A DNA stretch of 64,000 bases. It comes from Lacticaseibacillus paracasei subsp. paracasei. GTDB taxonomy: Bacteria > Bacillota > Bacilli > Lactobacillales > Lactobacillaceae. The notes under the pieces are model-generated. The model had not been told where the DNA came from and did not search any database. It saw only the letters and a list, made by a program, of their open reading frames with translations. The stretch lies in assembly GCF_000829035.1 (NCBI RefSeq), contig NZ_AP012541.1:1178001-1242000 (forward strand). Reading direction: 5' to 3'. Shown piece by piece: positions 26,494 through 35,600 of the stretch. Position 1 is the stretch's first letter; the number at the start of each line of letters is the position of its first letter. The translations under genes and the position numbers were made by a program.

Positions 26494-27132
26494 TTGGATT
26501 TAAATGAAGACTTTTTCAAACATTATCATTACAAAACAGAGTTGATGGCAATTTGCCGACAGCATCGGTTACCTGCTGGTGGTACAAAGGCGGCATTAAA
26601 TCAGCGTTTGCAAGCATTGGTGGCAGGGCAGCGGCTTGACACACCAACGAGCAAGGTTAAACGACTGGCTAAACCTGTTAAGGAATTATCGGTAACGACG
26701 CCCCTCGCCAACTCTGGATTTTCCTTCAATGCTGAGGCGCGACAATTTTTTGCTGCGTACTTTCATGTCAGCAAGTTCGCATTCACAAAACCTATGGCCG
26801 TTCTCAAACGTCAAGCGGAAGCGCAACCCCAATTAGCATTAACGGTCGCTGATTTAATTGACGTTTATCAGGCAACTCGCAATTCAAAAGCTCGTCAACA
26901 ATTTCTCGCGGAAAATGCCGAAGAAAAAACATATGAATGGAATCGTTTCGTTCATGACTTTTTTGCTGATCCGGCGACTAGGCAATTTCGACCGCGCCTA
27001 AAGGTTGCCGCGATTCTTTGGCAACAGGTCAAGCAATCAACCGCACCCAAGCAATACGTCCATAGCTTGTTGCAGGCTTATCATGAGGCTATTGCCGGTT
27101 ACGTTCAGACCTCTTCAGAGATTGATCAATGA
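26494..27132 (+). CDS. SAP-domain protein (DUF6434-like)
   Basis: 212 residues from TTG 26494, chosen because AAGGAG lies 8 bases upstream. Residues about 8-42 form a SAP-like helix-extended loop-helix (KTELMAICRQHRLPAGGTKAALNQRL), a possible nucleic-acid-binding motif. The remainder (from about residue 75, FNAEARQFFAAYFH) resembles the DUF6434 domain that accompanies it in other Firmicutes. Function unknown. The 160 bases before it show no other gene. A hairpin follows the stop. Confidence 0.75.
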   Translation: MDLNEDFFKHYHYKTELMAICRQHRLPAGGTKAALNQRLQALVAGQRLDTPTSKVKRLAKPVKELSVTTPLANSGFSFNAEARQFFAAYFHVSKFAFTKPMAVLKRQAEAQPQLALTVADLIDVYQATRNSKARQQFLAENAEEKTYEWNRFVHDFFADPATRQFRPRLKVAAILWQQVKQSTAPKQYVHSLLQAYHEAIAGYVQTSSEIDQ

Positions 27133-27162
27133 AACATTGAGCAATCATCCACAGCCCTCAAA

Positions 27163-27206
27163 CAGGCCAACAATGCCATATACAGCGGCAATGTTGGCCT
27201 GCTTCT
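27163..27206 (+). terminator. Terminator-like hairpin after the SAP gene
   Basis: CAGGCCAACAATGCC pairs with GGCAATGTTGGCCTG with one mismatch. The T tract behind it is short (CTTCTTA), so it may be weak. Confidence 0.55.
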
Positions 27207-27405
27207 TATGGGTAATTATTATTCGGAATCTGACAAAGCCCATGTCTTAGAAGAGAATGATGACTTATATTATTTGTTCAATTCGCCAGTTGTTTTCTGT
27301 ATAATCATAATCGTAACCATAAGTAAACGAATCTTCTTATGATTTTTTTGGCGACTTGGTAAAATTACTGCAGGGAATGGCATTTGGGGGATTTTGGAGG
27401 AAGGA

Positions 27406-28299
27406 ATGCAAATTAAAGCAGGGACGGCCGATCAAGGATGGGCTTTAGAAGAAAAACTGGACGAATTTAATCGGCATCAGCATCCCTTCAACGGAGCAGG
27501 TGCCGACGAGTCATTTGCGTACGTCATCAAAAAAGGTGACCAAGTGGTTGGCGGTGTCGCGGCGAGTTCGGATGACAATGCGATTGGTTATATCGAGTTG
27601 CTCTGGGTAGATGAAACCTTTCGGCGACAGGGGCTAGGACGTGTCTTGTTAGCGACTGTCGAACAAAACTTGCAAGCTGCTGGTCGCAAACGGGTGCGAT
27701 TAGAAACTTTTGATTATCAAGCACCAGCATTTTATCGTGAAAACGGCTATCACGAATTTGCCAAACTTAATTACGACTATGCCGGTGTGATTGAATATTT
27801 CTTCATCAAAACGTTATCGCTGCCAATCGGCTACGACATACCACCGGATTTTTCAATTGAAGTAGCTGAAGACCTAGCGATGGAAGCCATTGAGAATAAG
27901 CTTCACGCCTACAATGTGAAAATGAAACCACTACTGCAAGAAAAAATGGGTGTGACTTTTACTTTTTTAGCGGAAGAAAATGGCCAATGTATTGGCGGCA
28001 TTTTCGGTTACAGCACCATGTATAAAATCGGCTATATTGAAAGTCTATGGGTAGCTGAAACGAACAGACATGCAGGTGTTGGCACGGCTCTCGTTGATGC
28101 TTTATTAAATGCCTTAAAAGATTTTGGCTGTCCGATTGTTCACCTCGATACCATGTCGTCTCGAGGGGCGGCGTTTTATAAGGCACTTGGTTTTGAGCAA
28201 TTTGGCCAGCTGACCTACCCGGAAATTGACGCAGCAGAGCTTTTTTTCGTCAAACACTTAGTTTCAGTTGGAGAAAGGACAATAAATGCCAACAAATAA
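27406..28299 (+). CDS. Tandem GNAT N-acetyltransferase
   Basis: 297 residues with two GNAT domains. Domain 1 (about 1-140) has acetyl-CoA motif A around YIELLWVDETFRRQGLGRVLL; domain 2 (about 145-290) has a similar VAETNRHAGVGTAL and the closing YKALGFEQFGQLTYP. Each domain ends in a similar GY/GF-HEF-type strand, which indicates an internal duplication. It acetylates an unknown amine. ATG 27406 follows GGAGGAAGG. It overlaps the next GNAT gene by 14 bases. Confidence 0.9.
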   Translation: MQIKAGTADQGWALEEKLDEFNRHQHPFNGAGADESFAYVIKKGDQVVGGVAASSDDNAIGYIELLWVDETFRRQGLGRVLLATVEQNLQAAGRKRVRLETFDYQAPAFYRENGYHEFAKLNYDYAGVIEYFFIKTLSLPIGYDIPPDFSIEVAEDLAMEAIENKLHAYNVKMKPLLQEKMGVTFTFLAEENGQCIGGIFGYSTMYKIGYIESLWVAETNRHAGVGTALVDALLNALKDFGCPIVHLDTMSSRGAAFYKALGFEQFGQLTYPEIDAAELFFVKHLVSVGERTINANK

Positions 28300-28759
28300 A
28301 GGTATCACAGTCGCTCGCGAAGAAGATCCAGATCTAAAGCAAGCGATTGTGCGGGCTGTTTTGGCCGATTTGCCCGAATGGTTTGGCTTGCCAGATGCAA
28401 CTAACGCTTATGTTGAAGAGGCTGCAAAACTGTCTTTATGGGTTGCTTGCTATGAAGGTCAGGCGATTGGGTTTATCGATTATCGCCAAACCAGCAAGGC
28501 AAGCGGCGAAATCAGTTGTATGGGCATTAAGAAACACTTTCATCATCAAGGGATTGGCCATCAGCTGGTAGAGGCATTAGAAGCCGACGCTAGACAACAT
28601 GCCCACTACCTGCAGGTAAAAACGGTTGATGAAGGTCATTATCCTGAATATGATCAAACCATCCGTTTTTACGAGTCAGTGGGATTTGAACGATTGGAAG
28701 TTTTCCCGACATTATGGGATGCTTGGAATCCGTGTTTGGTGTTGGTCAAGAAGCTTTAA
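28286..28759 (+). CDS. GNAT N-acetyltransferase
   Basis: 157 residues. It has one GNAT domain with motif A (ISCMGIKKHFHHQGIGHQLVEALE) near 80-105 and the C-terminal RFYESVGFERLEVFPTLWDAWNP. GAGAAAGG lies before the ATG within the preceding gene, so translation is coupled. Aminoglycoside-type or ribosomal-protein acetyltransferases have this shape; no substrate can be assigned. Confidence 0.9.
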   Translation: MPTNKGITVAREEDPDLKQAIVRAVLADLPEWFGLPDATNAYVEEAAKLSLWVACYEGQAIGFIDYRQTSKASGEISCMGIKKHFHHQGIGHQLVEALEADARQHAHYLQVKTVDEGHYPEYDQTIRFYESVGFERLEVFPTLWDAWNPCLVLVKKL

Positions 28760-28841
28760 TAAGCGGCCAAATCGCCCAGAACAAAGTCAATAAAAATCGC
28801 CATGCCTGACAGAACAGATCGGCTCGTGTAAACTTGATATG

Positions 28842-28855
28842 CGTAAGCGCATTCA
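28842..28855. promoter_or_regulatory. cre-like site (CcpA) upstream of the YesM-type kinase
   Basis: CGTAAGCGCATTCA matches the cre consensus except at the first base. It lies 16 bases before the kinase start, so bound CcpA could block transcription. Confidence 0.5.
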
Positions 28856-28870
28856 AAACGAGGGATTAGT

Positions 28871-30499
28871 ATGGGGCATTCATTCAGGAGTGAGTTGGTG
28901 AAAGAGATCCGGCGTCGATTTTCGGCGTTGGCTGTTTTGCTTGCGCTTCTCTTAGTGGGCGTTTTGTCAGGATTAGTCTTTTTCATTCAAAGTTATCAAG
29001 TGACCGCGGACATGCGCACCGTGAGTCGCGATTTTAATTTACTCGCCAGTCGATCACAGCAAGTGTTGAGTAATTTAAATAAACGGGCGGTTCCGAATTA
29101 CCTCGAAAGCCGCGATAACGAGCGGGTTTTGTATCAGCAATTCTATGAACAAAGTGCCCGGCTCAGCGTGCAGCCTTCTTTATTGATCCTTAATGCGCAA
29201 ACCCAGCCAATCTTTCAAAGTGATCTAATTCTGAATCGTATTTCACTCAATTACGTTCAGACAGTGATTAAACGCAATCGACCAGCGAATGCCTTTATGA
29301 AAGTGACAAAAGGCGAAAATGATCAGCATTTTCTGTTGTTCTTCGCCCGAGTACCAGCAACCGCAGGAAATCAGTACAGTGTGCTTGTTTTAAATGGTGC
29401 CGCCTTTAGTGGTGAGAGCATCAAATACGGTAGCAGTTTTACGATTGCTGACAACTATGACAATGTCTTTGCGACTAATTCGACGAGTTTTATTCTGCCA
29501 GGTTTTGGCAAAATGGATAGTGAAAAGTTTGAGCGCCATTTTTATGTGAATCAGGACGATATTTTCTTGATGCGCCGACAACAGCTCGGAGAAAACATTT
29601 TTTTGTATACCTTTCTACGATCGTTTCCTTTGATGATGCTCATTTTATTTGGTCTGTTAAGTGTGGCAGCACTATTGGGTTTTCTAATCTGGCAGGCTAA
29701 TCGTGCAGCTAATGCGATTGGCGACAAAACTAATGCCGCCATTACAGAATTAGTTGATGAAACGAGTGAAATTCGCGAAGGTAAACAAAAGCGCATTCAA
29801 ATCACCACCAACGATGAGTTTCAGTATTTAGCAGATAGTATCAATGCCATGGTTGAACGCCAAGAAGCAATGACAACGCAGCAGTTGCAGCTTCAGAAGC
29901 AAACGAATCAATATGAGCTGAAGATGTTGGAGGCACAGTTTAACCCACATTTTCTCTATAACACGTTGGAAAATATTCGAATCACCATCAAACTTGATCC
30001 GGCTTTGGCGGAAAAGCTGATTCTTTCGCTTAACCGCGTGTTACGTTACAGCATTGATCATAGCGGTGAGCCAACAACTTTAGAGGCAGATCTTGATGTC
30101 CTTGAAGATTTTTTGATGGTTAACCAAGTCCGGTTTGATAAATTGCGGTACCAGATCGCTATGGATCCATCGCTAGCAAATATGCCGGTTCCGCGGTTAT
30201 TTCTATTGCCCCTTATTGAAAATGCCTTGAAGTACGGCATGAAAACCCGGTCCGATTTGATGATTGTGGTGACCTGTGAGCAGTTAGAGAACGCAGTGAC
30301 GTTCACAGTGATCGATAATGGTGGCGGTTTTTCATCAGAAAAGCTAATTAGTGATATGCCGCCAGTAGAAGGTGAGACGCATCATGGCCTAGCGAATAGT
30401 TTTCGGCGATTACAAATGTTGTATCCGACAGCGAATATACAGCTTAGTAACACAGATGACGGCGGCGCTAAAGTGACGCTTCATGTTGCCAGAGCGTGA
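28871..30499 (+). CDS. YesM/LytS-type sensor histidine kinase (HptS-like)
   Basis: 542 residues. Transmembrane helix 1 is at about 17-40 and helix 2 at about 248-272. Between them is an extracytoplasmic sensor domain of about 200 residues, followed by a HAMP-like linker with ELVDETSEIREGKQKRI. The His_kinase domain has LEAQFNPHFLYNTLENIRI (about 355-373), then an HATPase region with IENALKYG and DNGGGFS. Such kinases pair with AraC-type regulators and sense extracellular nutrients. GAGGG precedes ATG 28871. The regulator follows after one palindromic repeat. Confidence 0.93.
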   Translation: MGHSFRSELVKEIRRRFSALAVLLALLLVGVLSGLVFFIQSYQVTADMRTVSRDFNLLASRSQQVLSNLNKRAVPNYLESRDNERVLYQQFYEQSARLSVQPSLLILNAQTQPIFQSDLILNRISLNYVQTVIKRNRPANAFMKVTKGENDQHFLLFFARVPATAGNQYSVLVLNGAAFSGESIKYGSSFTIADNYDNVFATNSTSFILPGFGKMDSEKFERHFYVNQDDIFLMRRQQLGENIFLYTFLRSFPLMMLILFGLLSVAALLGFLIWQANRAANAIGDKTNAAITELVDETSEIREGKQKRIQITTNDEFQYLADSINAMVERQEAMTTQQLQLQKQTNQYELKMLEAQFNPHFLYNTLENIRITIKLDPALAEKLILSLNRVLRYSIDHSGEPTTLEADLDVLEDFLMVNQVRFDKLRYQIAMDPSLANMPVPRLFLLPLIENALKYGMKTRSDLMIVVTCEQLENAVTFTVIDNGGGFSSEKLISDMPPVEGETHHGLANSFRRLQMLYPTANIQLSNTDDGGAKVTLHVARA

Positions 30500-30610
30500 A
30501 CAGCCGCGGTCAGAAACCGGAGTATAAGCGGCCTCAAGTGCGATGATCGCACTTTGATCATTGTACTTGAGGTCCTTATGTGTAGGTTTCTGCGGCTGTG
30601 TACGCGTTTC
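30494..30610. repeat. Palindromic intergenic repeat inside the kinase-regulator operon
   Basis: A full copy in the inverse orientation: CAGCCGCGGTCAGAAACCGG, TAAGCGGCCTCAAGTGCGAT, then ACTTGAGGTCCTTATG and TAGGTTTCTGCGGCTG. It begins at the stop of the kinase gene. It is therefore probably transcribed as a stable hairpin between the two coding regions. Confidence 0.8.
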
Positions 30611-30669
30611 AGCTAGAGCGGTTAGAAACCAATTCTGCCGTTGTGACTGTGGTTAAGGAGATGAAAAAT

Positions 30670-31431
30670 ATGTACAAACTTTTGATCGTTGAAGACGAGC
30701 ACTTAATTCGCCGATATTTAACTGATGCTTTAGATTATCAAGAACTCAATATTACGGTGGTGGGCGATGCTGAAAATGGGCAAGAAGGTACCGCCATGAT
30801 TCAGGATTTGCAGCCTGACATTGTTTTGACCGATATTAGTATGCCAATCATGGATGCTTTCCAGATGTTTGAAGCCACTAAAGCCCAAGATTATCAAAAA
30901 GTGATTCTCTCTGGCTACAATGATTTTGCAAATGCAAAAAAGGCGATTCGCAGTGGTGCTCGAGATTTTCTGGTTAAGCCAATTGATCTGGAAGAATTGC
31001 GCAACTGTATGGTCGATGTCACCACCCAGATTCAACTGCAACGCGGTCAATTAGCTGATACAGATGGCATTGCAATTGATTTGCTAAAAGATGTCCGCTA
31101 CTCCCGCGACCATGTTGTGACCCAAGTGCTGACGTGGATTAGTGAACACTATGCCTGCAAATTTACGATTGCCGAGATGGCGAGCGACCTTGGTTACAGC
31201 GAAAGCTACATTTATAAGAAAATCAAAGATCACCTTGGCGTGACCTTAAACGATTATCTCAATCGTTACCGTATTCGCATGGCGATCAATCAGCTGATTG
31301 AAGATCCCAGCATGCTCATTTATGAAACCGCCGATGCCTCCGGTTTCTCGGACTATAAGTACTTCAATCAAGTCTTCAAAAAGTATCTCGGTATGACAAC
31401 AACCGATTTCAAAGCGAAGGTCCTCCAGTGA
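30670..31431 (+). CDS. YesN/HptR-type response regulator with AraC domain
   Basis: 253 residues. The receiver has acidic residues in LLIVEDEH, the phosphoacceptor Asp in DIVLTDISMPIMDA (about 55) and Lys in FLVKPIDLEEL. The AraC DNA-binding domain covers about 150-250, with two helix-turn-helix units (FTIAEMASDLGYSESYIYKKIK and ETADASGFSDYKYFNQVFKKY). ATG 30670 is 9 bases after AAGGAG; an earlier in-frame ATG touches that site. It most likely activates the adjacent SBP/ABC genes. Confidence 0.93.
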   Translation: MYKLLIVEDEHLIRRYLTDALDYQELNITVVGDAENGQEGTAMIQDLQPDIVLTDISMPIMDAFQMFEATKAQDYQKVILSGYNDFANAKKAIRSGARDFLVKPIDLEELRNCMVDVTTQIQLQRGQLADTDGIAIDLLKDVRYSRDHVVTQVLTWISEHYACKFTIAEMASDLGYSESYIYKKIKDHLGVTLNDYLNRYRIRMAINQLIEDPSMLIYETADASGFSDYKYFNQVFKKYLGMTTTDFKAKVLQ

Positions 31432-31442
31432 TGGAGGATTTT
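31421..31442 (+). terminator. Short hairpin overlapping the regulator stop codon
   Basis: TCCTCCA pairs with TGGAGGA, with the TGA stop between, and is followed by TTTTCT. It may be a weak terminator separating the two-component genes from the transporter. Confidence 0.5.
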
Positions 31443-31470
31443 CTACGTTTTGGATAGAATTGTCCCATTT

Positions 31471-31484
31471 TGAAAGCGCTTTAA
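31471..31484. promoter_or_regulatory. cre-like site upstream of the ABC importer
   Basis: TGAAAGCGCTTTAA is a near-perfect CcpA site (palindromic core AAAGCGCTTT), 104 bases before the SBP gene. It suggests catabolite repression of the transporter. Confidence 0.6.
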
Positions 31485-31587
31485 ATGGGCTAATCTTATA
31501 GTTGGCAATGAAAGTCAACGATAACGCGCTCCCAGTGCTGAAACTCGCGCTGGTTCGCGCTTAGTCAAGAACGGGAGGAAAAAGATC

Positions 31588-32646
31588 ATGAAGAAAGTTT
31601 GGGCAGGGCTAGCGGTTTTAGGCATCGCCGCATTGGGACTGGCGGCTTGTAGCAATAGCACAAAGAAAACGAGTGATAGCAGTCCAACCACAAGCAAGAC
31701 TGCGAAAAAGACTGACAAGCTTGTTGTGTATTCACCCAACTCAGAAGGCTTGATCAATGCAACGATTCCAGCATTTGAAGAAAAATATGGCGTCAAAGTT
31801 GACTTGATTCAGGCGGGCACTGGTGAATTATTCAAAAAGCTTGAATCAGAAAAGGGTGCACCAGTTGCTGATGTTATTTTTGGCGGCTCATACACGCAAT
31901 ATGCAACCAGTGGTGATTTATTCCAAAAATATACGGCCAAGGACAACAATAAAGTTGAAAAAGCTTATCGAAATACGACCGGTTATTCAACTCCATATAC
32001 CCTTGATGGCAGTGTCATTGTCGTTAATCCGACTTTGACCAAAGGCATGAATATTAAAGGTTATGGCGATCTTTTGAATAAAGATTTAAAGGGTAAGATT
32101 GCCACAGCCGATCCAGCCAACTCATCATCCGCGTTTGCCCAACTGACGAATATGTTAGCGGCAGAAGGTGGTTATACCAGTAAGAAGTCATGGAATTACG
32201 TGAAAGACTTATTCACCTTGGTAGACGGCAAGATCAGTTCAAGCTCATCCAACGTCTACAAAACAGTTTCCGATGGTGAAATGGCGGTCGGACTTTCTTA
32301 CGAAGATCCAACCGTTCAATTATTAAACGATGGCGCTAAAGTCAAGATTGTTTACCCTGAGGAAGGAACCGTCTTCTTGCCAGCAAGTGCCGCTATCGTC
32401 AAAAAAGCAAAGAATATGGACAATGCCAAGAAGTTCATTGACTTCCTTGTTTCCAAGAATGTGCAAGATACGTTAGGCACTACGACCACGAACCGCCCAG
32501 TGCGCATTGGAGCAAAAACGTCTAGCAATATGAAGCCATATAAGGACATCAAGAAAATTACCGAAGACTACGACTATGTGATTAAGCATAAAGATGACAT
32601 TGTGAAAAAATATAACGAAATTTTTGTTGAAACTCAATCTAAGTAG
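31588..32646 (+). CDS. AfuA/HptA-type solute-binding lipoprotein
   Basis: 352 residues. The signal KKVWAGLAVLGIAALGLAACS has the lipobox LAAC, then a Ser/Thr/Lys linker. The mature domain starts with KLVVYSPNSEGLINATIPAFEEKYGVKVDLIQAGTGELFKKL, the pattern of the AfuA/FbpA-type family 1 binding proteins. Some of these were first called ferric-iron carriers but bind hexose phosphates. GGGAGG lies before ATG 31588. First gene of the three-gene importer operon. The ligand is inferred, not seen. Confidence 0.9.
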   Translation: MKKVWAGLAVLGIAALGLAACSNSTKKTSDSSPTTSKTAKKTDKLVVYSPNSEGLINATIPAFEEKYGVKVDLIQAGTGELFKKLESEKGAPVADVIFGGSYTQYATSGDLFQKYTAKDNNKVEKAYRNTTGYSTPYTLDGSVIVVNPTLTKGMNIKGYGDLLNKDLKGKIATADPANSSSAFAQLTNMLAAEGGYTSKKSWNYVKDLFTLVDGKISSSSSNVYKTVSDGEMAVGLSYEDPTVQLLNDGAKVKIVYPEEGTVFLPASAAIVKKAKNMDNAKKFIDFLVSKNVQDTLGTTTTNRPVRIGAKTSSNMKPYKDIKKITEDYDYVIKHKDDIVKKYNEIFVETQSK

Positions 32647-32658
32647 AGGTGAAACCAG

Positions 32659-33738
32659 ATGAGTGAAATTCGTATTGAGGGTGCTAAGAAGGTTTATGGT
32701 GATGTCACCGTCATCGAAAATCTCAGCCTGACTGTGCCGGACGGGGCACTTTTCACACTGTTAGGCCCATCTGGGTGTGGCAAGACCACGTTGCTGCGCA
32801 TGATCGCAGGTTTTAACTCGATCGAAGGTGGGGATTTCTACTTCGGTGATAATCGCATTAATAACATGGAACCCAGCAAACGCAACATTGGGATGGTTTT
32901 CCAAAACTATGCAATTTTCCCACATTTAACAGTTCGGGATAACGTTGCGTTTGGCCTAAAACAGAAGAAAGCAACCAAAGAAAAAGTTGTGGCGGAAACC
33001 GATAAATATTTGAAGTTAATGCAAATAGACGAGTATCGGGATCGCAAACCTGATCAACTGTCTGGTGGTCAGCAGCAACGGGTTGCCTTGGCGCGTGCGT
33101 TGGCAGTGAATCCAGATGTGCTGCTGATGGACGAACCGCTGAGTAACTTGGATGCCAAGTTGCGCGTCGATATGCGGCAGGCAATTCGAGAAATTCAGCG
33201 TGAAGTCGGCATCACAACGGTTTATGTCACGCACGATCAGGAAGAGGCCATGGCGATTTCGGATTCAATTGCCGTCATGAATCAAGGCCGGATTCAGCAA
33301 GTCGGTCGGCCGAAAGAATTGTACCATCGGCCTAAAAATGAATTTGTGGCGTCATTTATTGGGCGAACCAATATCATTCAGGCGAATTTGAAACATGATG
33401 GGGCCACTGCTTTACTAGAATTTTCGACTGGTTATCGGATGCCGCTGCCGATTTTGAATAACGTTGCTGACCAACCAGTGCACGTCAGCATCCGGCCTGA
33501 AGAACTGATTCGAACGGCAGATGGCGACATCGATGCTCAGATAACAGATAGTGTTTATCTCGGTATGGATACTGAATACTTTGTTGACTTGCCGTTCGCT
33601 AAGAAGATTCATGTCAGTGAAGAATCCAGTCTGACCGAAGATCTCGGTGAAGGCGATCATATTAAGCTCAAGATCAATGCCCAAAAGATCAACGTCTTTA
33701 CCGCCGACGGGTCGCAAAACCTGCTGGGGGTGGATTAA
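32659..33738 (+). CDS. ABC transporter ATP-binding protein (AfuC/PotA-like)
   Basis: 359 residues. Walker A GPSGCGKTT is at about 37-45, the Q-loop MVFQNYAIFPHL near 83, the signature LSGGQQQRVALARAL near 135-149, and Walker B DVLLMDEPLSNLDAKLR near 156-171, with the H-loop VTHDQEEA. The C-terminal TOBE domain (about 240-355) is typical of importers for sugars, spermidine or sugar phosphates. It begins 12 bases after the SBP stop and abuts the permease. Confidence 0.95.
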   Translation: MSEIRIEGAKKVYGDVTVIENLSLTVPDGALFTLLGPSGCGKTTLLRMIAGFNSIEGGDFYFGDNRINNMEPSKRNIGMVFQNYAIFPHLTVRDNVAFGLKQKKATKEKVVAETDKYLKLMQIDEYRDRKPDQLSGGQQQRVALARALAVNPDVLLMDEPLSNLDAKLRVDMRQAIREIQREVGITTVYVTHDQEEAMAISDSIAVMNQGRIQQVGRPKELYHRPKNEFVASFIGRTNIIQANLKHDGATALLEFSTGYRMPLPILNNVADQPVHVSIRPEELIRTADGDIDAQITDSVYLGMDTEYFVDLPFAKKIHVSEESSLTEDLGEGDHIKLKINAQKINVFTADGSQNLLGVD

Positions 33739-35403
33739 ATGAACACCAATCGGAAAAAGTTTAATATTTGGACAGGCTCATCGTTCATCATCTTCATCAC
33801 GTATCTGCTTTTTCTGGTTTATCCGATTGTGATGATTCTTGGTCAGGCGTTGTTCACGCAAGGCAAGTTCTCGTTAGCCAACTTCACGACCTTCTTTTCA
33901 CGAAGCTATTATTTTTCGACATTAGCCAATAGTTTCAAGGTGTCGTTAACCGCCACCGTATCAGCAGTTTTATTAGGCACATTGCTCGCCTACTTTTTTG
34001 CGATGTTTCAATTCAAGGGGAAAAAGTTTCTGCAGATATTGATTATCATCGCTTCCATGTCGGCACCATTCATCGGGGCTTACTCGTGGATCTTGCTGCT
34101 GGGTCGAAATGGCGTGATCACAAAATTTCTGGTCAACACACTTGGCTTTCCTAACTTTGATGTCTATGGCTTTTTCGGAATTGTTTTAGTATTCACATTG
34201 CAGCTGTTCCCGCTTGTGTTCTTATATGCGAATGGCGCATTCAAGAGCATCGACAATTCTGTCTTGGAAGCCGCGGAGAGCATGGGGAGTCGGGGGTTCA
34301 ATCGGTTTCGAAAAGTCATTATGCCACTGTTAATTCCAACACTATTGGCCGCTGCCTTACTTGTGTTCATGCGGGCGTTCTCTGATTTTGGGACGCCCAT
34401 GTTGATCGGGGAAGGGTATCGAACATTTCCGGTTCTGATTTATACTCAGTTCATCAGCGAAGTGGGCGGCAATGCGGCCTTTGCTTCTGCGTTGGCAATT
34501 ATTGCGATTATCATTGCACTGACGATTTTCCTAATCCAAAAATTTGTCTCGCATCGATTTAGTTACAGCATGAACTCGTTGCATCCGGTTGAAGCAAAAA
34601 AAGTCGGGCCGTTACGAACGGTACTCATCTACATTCTTGTTTATGGTATCGTGCTACTAGCTATCTTGCCGCAGGGTTACTTGATTTATACCTCATTCTT
34701 GAAAACATCGGGGATGGTCTTTGTACCAGGGTACTCACTGGGAAGTTACACGAACGCCTTTGATCGAATGGGGTCAGCCATTTTCAACACGATTCGAATT
34801 CCGATGATGGCGCTGATCATTGTGATCATTTTTGCCATTTTCATCTCGTATCTGGTTGTTCGTAAACGTAATTTCTTCACATCGCTTATCGACAGTATGA
34901 GTATGATCCCTTACATTGTGCCAGGCACTGTGCTTGGAATTGCCTTCATCACATCATTTAATACGGGTGTTGGCGGCAGTGGTTTCCTTGCTATCACGGG
35001 AACAGCGTTCATCATGGTAGTGTCACTATCCGTTCGGCGATTGCCTTATACGATTCGCTCCTCAGTTGCGAGTCTGCAGCAGATCTCGCCCTCCATTGAA
35101 GAAGCAGCCGAAAGTTTGGGATCAAGTCGGCTGAATACCTTCTTCAAGATTACGGTGCCAATGATGATGTCAGGCATTGTGTCTGGTGCCATTCTTTCAT
35201 GGGTCACGATGATCTCAGAATTATCCACATCCATTCTGTTGTACAACGTCAAGACTCGAACAATGACAGTAGCCATTTATACCGAAGTTATTCGCGGAAA
35301 TTACGGCGTTGCCGCTGCACTATCAACGATTTTGACCGCGTTGACAGTGATTTCCTTGCTAATCTTCATGAAAGTTTCTAAGAATGGGGATATTGCGATG
35401 TAA
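33739..35403 (+). CDS. Fused ABC permease, two BPD_transp_1 domains (AfuB-like)
   Basis: 554 residues with about 12 hydrophobic segments. Two EAA-like loops are visible, EAAESMGSRGFNRFRKVIMPLL (near 175-196) and EAAESLGSSRLNTFFKITVPMM (near 455-476). This shows a duplicated permease in one chain, as in AfuB/FbpB. The ATG follows directly on the ATPase stop, so the three genes are one operon. A terminator follows at 35430. Confidence 0.94.
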   Translation: MNTNRKKFNIWTGSSFIIFITYLLFLVYPIVMILGQALFTQGKFSLANFTTFFSRSYYFSTLANSFKVSLTATVSAVLLGTLLAYFFAMFQFKGKKFLQILIIIASMSAPFIGAYSWILLLGRNGVITKFLVNTLGFPNFDVYGFFGIVLVFTLQLFPLVFLYANGAFKSIDNSVLEAAESMGSRGFNRFRKVIMPLLIPTLLAAALLVFMRAFSDFGTPMLIGEGYRTFPVLIYTQFISEVGGNAAFASALAIIAIIIALTIFLIQKFVSHRFSYSMNSLHPVEAKKVGPLRTVLIYILVYGIVLLAILPQGYLIYTSFLKTSGMVFVPGYSLGSYTNAFDRMGSAIFNTIRIPMMALIIVIIFAIFISYLVVRKRNFFTSLIDSMSMIPYIVPGTVLGIAFITSFNTGVGGSGFLAITGTAFIMVVSLSVRRLPYTIRSSVASLQQISPSIEEAAESLGSSRLNTFFKITVPMMMSGIVSGAILSWVTMISELSTSILLYNVKTRTMTVAIYTEVIRGNYGVAAALSTILTALTVISLLIFMKVSKNGDIAM

Positions 35404-35429
35404 CCACAAAACTTCGTCGGAAATAGGAC

Positions 35430-35466
35430 AAAAGGGAGTTGACCGTGACTGGTTGACTCTCTTTTT
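35430..35466 (+). terminator. Terminator of the importer operon
   Basis: AAGGGAGTTGACC pairs (with G-U pairs) with GGTTGACTCTCTTTTT. Confidence 0.75.
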
Positions 35467-35600
35467 GCTGTGGAAGCGACTTTTGTTGGCAAAATGGCTG
35501 AATATTCACATGAACGAAAAAAGATATATGTGGTGAACCTATTTACATCTAGTCTTAGAAACCATATAATATGGATATTAAAGCCGCAAGGAGGCAGAAC

